Assembly: GCF_900103875.1 (NCBI RefSeq) | Contig: NZ_LT629705.1 | Coordinates: 3,729,001-3,793,000 of the forward strand | DNA: 64,000 bases | DNA from: Pseudomonas arsenicoxydans | Lineage (GTDB): Bacteria > Pseudomonadota > Gammaproteobacteria > Pseudomonadales > Pseudomonadaceae | Direction of reading: 5' to 3' | Part shown: positions 7,807 to 14,639 of the stretch, in pieces | How the letters are laid out: each line of letters begins with the position of its first letter | Position numbering within the stretch: the stretch's first letter is position 1 | The notes under the pieces: model-generated | The model's database searches: none | What the model saw: only the letters and a program-made list of their open reading frames with translations | What the model was told of the DNA's origin: nothing | Program-made: the position numbers and the translations under genes

Positions 7807-8202
7807 TTAGTCTAGCGGGTATTCGCATGTCCAAGGCGGAGTGAATAACTCTGGATCAATACTGTTTTGTTGAAGAAATCTATTAATGTCTTCTTCGGTT
7901 TTAAGAGTCACACATTTGGATATTGTAATGTCACTATCGTCAATGCTGTCTCTGGTTTCAAGTATGTGCCGTGGAATGCTGAATTCGACCGCGACATAAT
8001 TGGAGTCTTTTGCGCTTTCTAAGAAATCGTAGAACAATCGAGTTGGGCGTCGATTTATAAAATCGATTTGATATACCGCATATATGGCAATCCACTTGCG
8101 CAATAGATTGTTTGTATCCGGCAATTCCTGTGCAATCTCAAGATAAGATTTGCTTTCAAGACCATGCCAGACTTTTCTTGGGATAGTTTTTGGGCTGTTC
8201 AT
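7807..8202 (-). CDS. Cognate immunity protein of the Rhs toxin (131 aa)
   Basis: A 131-residue acidic soluble protein. Its ATG shares one base with the Rhs stop codon (TAATG), the tight coupling expected for toxin and immunity. No signal peptide is present, so it would act in the cytoplasm by binding the Rhs tip, which fits a cytoplasmic target of the toxin. Motifs shared with its paralogue at 6714-7109 are listed there. Family not named. The immunity role is inferred from position, coupling and the paralogue. Confidence 0.75.
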   Translation of the reverse strand: MNSPKTIPRKVWHGLESKSYLEIAQELPDTNNLLRKWIAIYAVYQIDFINRRPTRLFYDFLESAKDSNYVAVEFSIPRHILETRDSIDDSDITISKCVTLKTEEDINRFLQQNSIDPELFTPPWTCEYPLD

Positions 8203-11200
8203 TATTGTCCCGCGAAAGGATTAGGCCAATAGATACGAATTGCTTTACCTAAAGTAGGCTGAAGCTGCAAGTGTGGATTGTCTCCGTGTGGGTCACTCGG
8301 GTCATGATTTGCCATCGTAACCTTCCTTGTTTTTATATCGGAGACAGGCACGTCGTCCCAGTGATAGTAATCTTCAGGGTTTCGAACTTTCCTGAAGTGA
8401 GTCTTTGCGGTAGCGGAGTTAAATTCCTCTGCGTTTCTGTATCCTTCACCGACATATTTTCCTAAAAATAGTTCTTCAGCTTCGGCTCTGCTATTGACGG
8501 TTACTGAAGTCGCTCCACGATCCAGTGCATCCGAAGCACGTTTTACAGTTGGGCTTGACCAAGGAATATCAGGAACAGGTGGTTCCTTAGTATCAACCTT
8601 AGCTTTACCCGCAGGATTTACCGTAGGATCTTGGCTGCCCCCGGCGCCAGGACACCCATTCAACCCCAACGGATCCACCCACCCCGTAGGATTAGGCACG
8701 TACTGGTAGTTATTCAACCCACCCGCAAGCTTGATCGGATCCGGCGTCAGAAACCGCCCGGTCCCCGGATTGTAGTAGCGATGCCGGTTGTAATGTAAGC
8801 CCGTCTCCGCATCGAAGTACTGCCCCTGAAACCGCAACGGGTTGTCGATTTCAGCAACGTCGAGGGCGGCGAGGTTGCCGTAGGCGCGGTACTTGGCGGA
8901 CCACATGATCTCACCGCTGTAATCGGTCAGTTCCTGCGGCGTACCAAGGTGGTCGAGTTGGTAGTAGAAAGGCGTGGCTTTTAGAGGGCCTTCACCGTCG
9001 AGCATCGCCAGCGGACGGAAACTGCCCGGTTCATAGATGTAAGTGCGGTAGCGGTTGTCAGCGCTTTCGGCGATCAAGCGTTCGCCTTGCCAAAGGAATT
9101 CAGTGGTTCTGCCGTCAACGGTTTTTTCAATGCGGCGGCCGAAGGCGTCGTACTTGTAGGTCGCGACACTGCCACCCGGCAGGCTGGCGCCGATCAAGCG
9201 GTGTTGGCAGTCGTAACGGTATTCGGTGACGAGTTTCTGCCCGGTGCCGCGACGTTCGCGTGTCAGGTTGCCGTAGGCGTCGTAGTCGTAGTGGCGGTCG
9301 CCCTGCATCAGCAGACGGTTGCCTTTGACGTTGGCCAGGTTCGCGGCGGGTTGGTCGCCCTGGCCTAGCAAGTTGCCGGCCGGATCGTGGGCGAAGCTTT
9401 CCGGGGTGCTGCCGCGAACGTTGATCAGCCGGTCGAGTGGATCGTAGTGGAAGCTGCGGTTGCCTTTGCGGCTGTCGTCGATGCCGGCGAGGTTGCCATT
9501 GGCGTCGTAGGCGTAGCGACGGCGGAACAGGTTGCGGTCCTGTTGGCTGACGGTATGCGCCTGTAATCTGCCTTGTTCGTCGTATTGGTACTGGCTCAGC
9601 AACAAGCCTTGTTGGCGCTGTAGTTCCTGACCAGCGCTGAACTGGTGGGTGGTCAGACGCGAACCGTTGAGGTCGATGCTGCTGAGTTGACCGCCGCGTT
9701 GATGGTGGTAATCGAGTTTGCTGCCGTCCGGCAGGCGGCAGTGTTTGAGTTGACCGACCGTGTCGTATTCGTAGCGCAGGGTGCCCCAGCCTTGGTGTTC
9801 GGTGATGAGGCGGTCCTGCAAGTCGTATTCGTAGGCGAGCGGCCAGTTGCCGTCATCGACGTTTACGAGGCGGCCGAAGGCGTCGTAGCTGTAGTGGATT
9901 TCCTCGCCATCGGCCAGGGTCTTCACCAGCAAGCGGCCAGCGGCGTCGCGTTGGTACGCGGTAATCAGTTCGCTGCCGTCATCACCGAACTCGGTTTTCT
10001 TCAGCAACTGACCGTTGAGGTCGTATTCATAAGCAGTGCGACGACTATCGAACCCGGTTTCCTGCTGGATCAGGCCGTTGGCGTAGTAATCAAGGTGATA
10101 CTGCTCGCCACGTTCGTTTTCGATCTCGGTCAACAACAAGCGCGAATTGTCGTAGCGGTAGCGCAACTGGCTGCCGTCTGGATTGATACGGCGGCTGACG
10201 AGGTGTAGGCCATCGGCATATTCGTAGCGGGTGATGCGACCCAATTCATCGCGCTCGGCGGTGACTTTGCCGTAGGCGTTGTAGGTAAACGCTCGGGTGG
10301 CGCCGCCTGGCAGGGTAACCAGTGCGAGGCGATTGGCGGCGTCCCATTGATAGTGGGTGATCGCGCCGGTTTCTTCCTGGCGGGTGATCTGCCTGCCCAA
10401 GGCGTCGTAACGATATTTGCGCTGGCCGCCGTCGGGCAGGCTTTCTTCCAGAAGTTGACCGAGGTTGTTCCAGCCTAATTGATGGCGGCTGCCATCGGGG
10501 TGGCGGATTTCCAGCAGTCGGCCCTGACGGTCGTAGCTGTAGAGAGTGGCGTTGCCGTCGGGGTCGATCTGTTGAGTGATGTCGCCCTGATTGTTGCGTT
10601 GATACTTCCACATGGCTTTGCCGCGATGAACATCACTGACGAATCCATTGCTGTATTCATAAGTGACAGGTTCATCTTCCGGAGGAATGACGGCCGTCAT
10701 CAAGCCGTCTTCGTCGTACCGGTATTCGGTCACAGCGCCCAACGGATCTTTTTCCGCGATCAGTTGGCCTTTTTCGTCATAGGCTTTGAGGTGTTCAGCG
10801 CCATCGGGGTCGATCTTGCTGATCAACCGCGCCTTATCGTCGTGGGTGTAAACCTCTTCGCTGCCATCGGTGTTGGTAACGGTCACGCTGCCTTTATCGT
10901 CCCAGACGTAGTGCGCTTCCATCTGCGAGAAACTCGCCCAGTGATGAACGCAACGCGCCAATTTGCCTTCGTTCTCCCACTCCCAGAAGAAGCTGGCGCC
11001 ACCTGCCAGTTGCCGCTCAAGAATCACGTGTTGATCGTTGTAGCGATAGCGCTCGGCTTCACCGGCCGCGTTCTTCGCTTCGATCAGGCGATGCTGCTCG
11101 TCATAGCTATAGGTGACCAACGTCTGGACGGTGTTCCAGGCGTCTTCCAGATTGTCTGCCGGAAGGAACTGCTGATAATCGACGGCGACAATGTGCTTGC

Positions 11201-12899
11201 GGTCATAACGCAGGAGGAGGGCACGACCGGCACCGTTGTCGAGGCGCTTTATCCGCCCATGGATATCGCGAGTGATGTGCAACCGGTTGCCATAGCTATC
11301 GCTGATGGCAATCAAGGTTGCGCCTTTGCTGTTGAAACGGAAGTGGTAGAACGAGGGGCGGTTTCCGGCCTGCGCCAGAACAAGCTCCGATGGATCGTCA
11401 CCGATGAATATCGCAGCTCGAGACAGGCTGTTGGTAATGGCGGGGCGTTGTTGGCTCGGCAGCGGGAACGGCGTGGCACGGTTTTCGTGGTCGGTCCAGA
11501 TGACTTCGTCACCGTTGATTTCGATTCGGTGTGCCAGCGCATGGCTCCAGCCGTATCCCAAACCACAATCGATCTCCACGGCGCTGGTTCGGTACAGGCG
11601 TGTCCACTCAAACGGCAGCAGACCGTCGAGTTGGCCATCGCTCAACGTCAACAACTCTTCGCCCGTGACCATCGAAACGGGGCATTTGTCGGTGCAGGTT
11701 TTGGCGGCAGGCTCGGCGCTCTGATTAGCAGGCGTCTTTGCTTGTCTGGAAACGTCATCACCGGCTTTACCCTTGCCCAGTTTCGCGTTTTTCTTCCCGT
11801 CAAACCGCAACTGCGCCAAACCACTCTTCACCTGCGCCGTCACACCACGCGCCGCAACCGCCGTGTATTTCGTGACGTATTCCATGAAGCCTTTGATGAT
11901 CTTGAACACCGACTCCACAAAGCCGGTCACCGCCTTGATGATGATTTCGCCGTACTTCTTCAACCGTGCAGCGAGGTAAATGACGCCAGTGCCTTCCGCT
12001 GCGATGGTCAGCACGATCGAGATGACGATGTCGATGGCGATTCCGACGACCGCCGCCGTGGTCATTTTTGCGACGTCGCCGGCCATCTTCATTGGCGGCA
12101 GGCCGGCCAGCCAGATAACGGCGCTGCGCACCATCAAGAACAGGGCGGCCTCGTCGCTGGCCAGCAACATGGCTTTTTTCATGACATCGGGCGTTTGTTT
12201 GGCGAGATCGATCAGTTTCTGAGTGCCGGCACCGAGGTCCTTCGCAAATTTGCCGGGGTCTTGCAGGATATCCAGCACCAGACTGATGCCGTCCCAGACG
12301 CCTTTTATCGCTTCCCAGCCGCCTTCAAGGATGCCGTTGCCGACAGCCATCGCGGTGCCGGAAGCCGACACATTTGACCATTGCGGTTTGAAACCGGCCC
12401 ACTCCTTGCGCAGGAAACCTTCCAGGTCCGCGGTGAGACCGCCATAGGAGTTGAACAGCGTATCGATCTGCGCTGGTGTCACTTCGTTGTGAACACGGAT
12501 CTTGTAGAACTTGCCCGGAACACCACCTGTCCAGGCCGCTTTGCCTTGAGCATCCAGCTTGACCTTGCTGATCGCGCCGCCTTCAACCGCAACGATTTCG
12601 ACTTCGATATCGCCTAACGGGATGTCGTAAACCGATTCGAATTTGCTCTCGATCAGCAACGGCCCCTTGAGCGGACACTGGGCGACGTTTGAGGTGAAGT
12701 CGCCGTCAGTCGTGCTCACTGATTTACTGGTGTTGCCAACCTTAATCACTCGTTCCATGCCAAGCAGGGAGGGCAGGTCTGCGGCGCGGCTGCCTTTATC
12801 GGCGACTTTCGCGTACCAGGTTTTGGTTTGTTCCTGATACAGCTTCAAGCTGTCCTTGAACGTAATCAGTTGGTTATCAACGTAGGCAACGCGATCCAT
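8202..12899 (-). CDS. Rhs-family T6SS effector with C-terminal toxin tip (1565 aa)
   Basis: A large contact-dependent effector. Residues 1-150 form an uncharacterised N-terminal domain. About 240-310 hold two hydrophobic segments (AALFLMVRSAVIWLAG; VVGIAIDIVISIVLTIA) of the kind used for inner-membrane translocation. A DUF6531-like start (CPVSMVTGEELL) is near residue 410. Dozens of YD repeats (for example YRYDALGRQITRQ) follow and form the shell, and the Rhs core signature RYYNPGTGRFLTPDP...GWVDPLGL ends at residue 1413. Cleavage after PLGL would release a 152-residue tip. The tip ends in HDPSDPHGDNPHLQLQ and IRIYWP; the His/Asp-rich part suggests a nuclease-like active site, but no family is recognised. 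No PAAR domain is visible. Confidence 0.93.
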   Translation of the reverse strand: MDRVAYVDNQLITFKDSLKLYQEQTKTWYAKVADKGSRAADLPSLLGMERVIKVGNTSKSVSTTDGDFTSNVAQCPLKGPLLIESKFESVYDIPLGDIEVEIVAVEGGAISKVKLDAQGKAAWTGGVPGKFYKIRVHNEVTPAQIDTLFNSYGGLTADLEGFLRKEWAGFKPQWSNVSASGTAMAVGNGILEGGWEAIKGVWDGISLVLDILQDPGKFAKDLGAGTQKLIDLAKQTPDVMKKAMLLASDEAALFLMVRSAVIWLAGLPPMKMAGDVAKMTTAAVVGIAIDIVISIVLTIAAEGTGVIYLAARLKKYGEIIIKAVTGFVESVFKIIKGFMEYVTKYTAVAARGVTAQVKSGLAQLRFDGKKNAKLGKGKAGDDVSRQAKTPANQSAEPAAKTCTDKCPVSMVTGEELLTLSDGQLDGLLPFEWTRLYRTSAVEIDCGLGYGWSHALAHRIEINGDEVIWTDHENRATPFPLPSQQRPAITNSLSRAAIFIGDDPSELVLAQAGNRPSFYHFRFNSKGATLIAISDSYGNRLHITRDIHGRIKRLDNGAGRALLLRYDRKHIVAVDYQQFLPADNLEDAWNTVQTLVTYSYDEQHRLIEAKNAAGEAERYRYNDQHVILERQLAGGASFFWEWENEGKLARCVHHWASFSQMEAHYVWDDKGSVTVTNTDGSEEVYTHDDKARLISKIDPDGAEHLKAYDEKGQLIAEKDPLGAVTEYRYDEDGLMTAVIPPEDEPVTYEYSNGFVSDVHRGKAMWKYQRNNQGDITQQIDPDGNATLYSYDRQGRLLEIRHPDGSRHQLGWNNLGQLLEESLPDGGQRKYRYDALGRQITRQEETGAITHYQWDAANRLALVTLPGGATRAFTYNAYGKVTAERDELGRITRYEYADGLHLVSRRINPDGSQLRYRYDNSRLLLTEIENERGEQYHLDYYANGLIQQETGFDSRRTAYEYDLNGQLLKKTEFGDDGSELITAYQRDAAGRLLVKTLADGEEIHYSYDAFGRLVNVDDGNWPLAYEYDLQDRLITEHQGWGTLRYEYDTVGQLKHCRLPDGSKLDYHHQRGGQLSSIDLNGSRLTTHQFSAGQELQRQQGLLLSQYQYDEQGRLQAHTVSQQDRNLFRRRYAYDANGNLAGIDDSRKGNRSFHYDPLDRLINVRGSTPESFAHDPAGNLLGQGDQPAANLANVKGNRLLMQGDRHYDYDAYGNLTRERRGTGQKLVTEYRYDCQHRLIGASLPGGSVATYKYDAFGRRIEKTVDGRTTEFLWQGERLIAESADNRYRTYIYEPGSFRPLAMLDGEGPLKATPFYYQLDHLGTPQELTDYSGEIMWSAKYRAYGNLAALDVAEIDNPLRFQGQYFDAETGLHYNRHRYYNPGTGRFLTPDPIKLAGGLNNYQYVPNPTGWVDPLGLNGCPGAGGSQDPTVNPAGKAKVDTKEPPVPDIPWSSPTVKRASDALDRGATSVTVNSRAEAEELFLGKYVGEGYRNAEEFNSATAKTHFRKVRNPEDYYHWDDVPVSDIKTRKVTMANHDPSDPHGDNPHLQLQPTLGKAIRIYWPNPFAGQ

Positions 12900-13636
12900 C
12901 AGCCTTGCTCCAGAATCAGGTGGTTTAACAGTGCTTCATTCAAGTTTTTCGGAGCATCCGGGCGGCGCACGAAACGTGCGATTTTCAGCTTCAGGTTGCT
13001 CTCGGGGTAAGCGGCGTAGAGGTCTGGACGTTCAACTTCCAGCCACTGCATCAAGTTGCCGACCAGGGTTGACGGGTTTTTCTTCGCCAGGCCATCAAGC
13101 AACTCCTTTGGCACCTCCCACCAAGGCCAATCCTTCGCCTTCGGCACCACTCGCGGCCCAACTTCCAACCGCTTCCCATTAATCAGATACCGATCAAATA
13201 CCGGCAGCACTTCACCCGCCGTGTCATCCAATCCTTCCAGAATCGGATAAATATGCCGCCCATCCCAGAAGCGGAAAAACACCTCGGTGCCGTCAGGCAT
13301 GCGCACTTGAGTCAGGCTGCGAAGGTGTTCGAACACCACGTCGGGCGAGCTGGTTGAAACCGCCAGCCAACCCCAGTCCTGCGCGTCCGTCTCGGCGATC
13401 CACTGCAGAAAACCGGAGTTGGGTTTCAACTCGACGAGGTAGGGCATGACCTGTTGCCAACCTGCGTAGGGGGTTCCACCCCAAATTGGCGTCGCCTGAG
13501 TCGTGGGGTCGCTCTGATAAAGCGTCTTGAGCGCTTCGGCATCGCTTGCAGCGCTGACGATCAGGTACAGTCGTTCGCCCGAACTCAGTTGGGTTTCGGA
13601 TAGCCATATCTGTGGGGTGATGTTTTCAGATGTCAC
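12899..13636 (-). CDS. DUF4123 adaptor/chaperone for the Rhs effector
   Basis: A 245-residue DUF4123 protein. Family features seen: a variable N-terminal lobe with LYLIVSAASDAEALK, the WGWLAVSTSS segment, FRFWDGRHIYPIL (the conserved R-F-x-D-x-R-x-x-P core, about residues 120-135), and a C-terminal helical region ending in LNEALLNHLILEQG. DUF4123 (Tap/TEC) proteins load a specific effector onto VgrG. Its stop shares one base with the Rhs start (TGATG), which fits a dedicated Rhs chaperone. Confidence 0.9.
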   Translation of the reverse strand: MTSENITPQIWLSETQLSSGERLYLIVSAASDAEALKTLYQSDPTTQATPIWGGTPYAGWQQVMPYLVELKPNSGFLQWIAETDAQDWGWLAVSTSSPDVVFEHLRSLTQVRMPDGTEVFFRFWDGRHIYPILEGLDDTAGEVLPVFDRYLINGKRLEVGPRVVPKAKDWPWWEVPKELLDGLAKKNPSTLVGNLMQWLEVERPDLYAAYPESNLKLKIARFVRRPDAPKNLNEALLNHLILEQG

Positions 13637-13660
13637 AACTGTCGTCCTTGATGAGTGAAT

Positions 13661-13987
13661 CTAAAAACTCATGTCAGCTTCAATATTTTCTTCGTAAGTG
13701 GAGAGCAACTTCTCAACGCTTTCGTTTCCAGAGTATTTTTCTTTCAGCTGCTTCAGCTTCTGGTCCGTACCCTTGCAGTATTTATTGATATCGCTGATGA
13801 CTCGATCGAGACTTCCCGGGTCGGCAGGGTCCGGTTCAGGAATATCGCCACGTAGAGAGTCACAGTTGTCTCTGCTTTGGATGTAGCTGGAGACGTCGGC
13901 AGGTACTGAACCATCGCTTTCCGCTGCGCAAGAAATCAACGGCAAGGTCAGTGCAACAAGTAAAAAATAAGGCGCTATTTTGTGCAT
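13661..13987 (-). CDS. Putative periplasmic lipoprotein immunity protein (108 aa)
   Basis: Starting at ATG 13987, the product opens with a lipoprotein signal: basic/hydrophobic MHKIAPYFLLVALTLP and a lipobox LISC with Cys near residue 20. The mature part is acidic and has two further Cys (DNCDSL, KYCKG) that could pair. It begins one base after the stop of the murein hydrolase-like gene, so the two are coupled. A periplasmic lipoprotein behind a cell-wall effector is the classical immunity arrangement. A longer frame to 14038 exists but would bury the signal. Confidence 0.75.
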   Translation of the reverse strand: MHKIAPYFLLVALTLPLISCAAESDGSVPADVSSYIQSRDNCDSLRGDIPEPDPADPGSLDRVISDINKYCKGTDQKLKQLKEKYSGNESVEKLLSTYEENIEADMSF

Positions 13988-13988
13988 T

Positions 13989-14639
13989 TTAATGCCCGTC
14001 ATTTGACCAGTGAGGTTTGTCACTACTTCCCCCAACAAATTTGATTACGCCATAAGTGGCACCGACGGTATGAAGCTCATTGTTCATTCCGGTTTTGGGG
14101 GCCGAGCTTATACTGACGGTCGTTCCAGAGGCGTTATTAATCACTAAGGTCCCGTTCCAACTGATGTTCATGTCGATTGCCAGTTTCTGTGTATGCCTGG
14201 AATTGAGCGCCGGGGCGACGTTAAGACCACTGATTCCGTAGCCATTCACCATGGCCCTGGCACCCTGTACAGAGGCCTGTTGGTCATAAGTGCCGGACGC
14301 GGAAACGTGTGCCCATTTGATTTTTATAACGTCACCCGGATAACTGGGAACTTGTTGTGGATCGAAGCCCGTTTTAACGATTTTCCATGCCCAGTGCATT
14401 AAATAAGCTCTTTCTGGGGGACGGTACGTTGCGGCAATTTGCACAGTCCCACCAGCAGCTCTTACTGCATCGAGAAACTTGGTCGCGGATTCCCGAAATG
14501 GAGACGCAAGCGTAGTGAGGCTGGCGCTGCCCAGAAATCTTCCCACCCACTGAGCGCCGCTTGGCTCGTCCGCTGAAACACTAACAGCTACAGGCGTCTG
14601 ATCCGCAGTCGGAGTGAGTGTCGCTTGTAGTGTCGCCAT
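13989..14639 (-). CDS. VgrG-linked M15-like peptidoglycan hydrolase, putative T6SS effector
   Basis: A 216-residue protein without signal peptide. It carries a D-Ala-D-Ala carboxypeptidase (peptidase M15)-like zinc site: NSRHTQKLAIDM fits S-x-H-x4-A-x-D (His and Asp ligands, with Gly replaced by Lys), and PHWSNDGH near the end supplies the last His. ATYRPPERAYLMHW upstream also fits the family (a substrate loop with Arg). Its start lies 59 bases inside the vgrG gene and its stop abuts the lipoprotein gene. Delivery by the VgrG spike to the target periplasm and cleavage of peptide stems is inferred. Confidence 0.75.
   Translation of the reverse strand: MATLQATLTPTADQTPVAVSVSADEPSGAQWVGRFLGSASLTTLASPFRESATKFLDAVRAAGGTVQIAATYRPPERAYLMHWAWKIVKTGFDPQQVPSYPGDVIKIKWAHVSASGTYDQQASVQGARAMVNGYGISGLNVAPALNSRHTQKLAIDMNISWNGTLVINNASGTTVSISSAPKTGMNNELHTVGATYGVIKFVGGSSDKPHWSNDGH

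Noticed and set aside
7580..7834. An 84-codon frame between the cognate immunity gene and the pseudogene, possibly another toxin tip
   Set aside because: It has no good start, runs through the palindrome and the end of the immunity gene in another frame, and its translation shows no clear protein character. Only its ATGA overlap with the pseudogene is suggestive.
9645..12447. Long open frames on the plus strand opposite the Rhs gene (up to 632 codons)
   Set aside because: They are antisense shadows of the high-GC Rhs frame, with low-complexity Val/Ala-rich translations and no ribosome binding sites.
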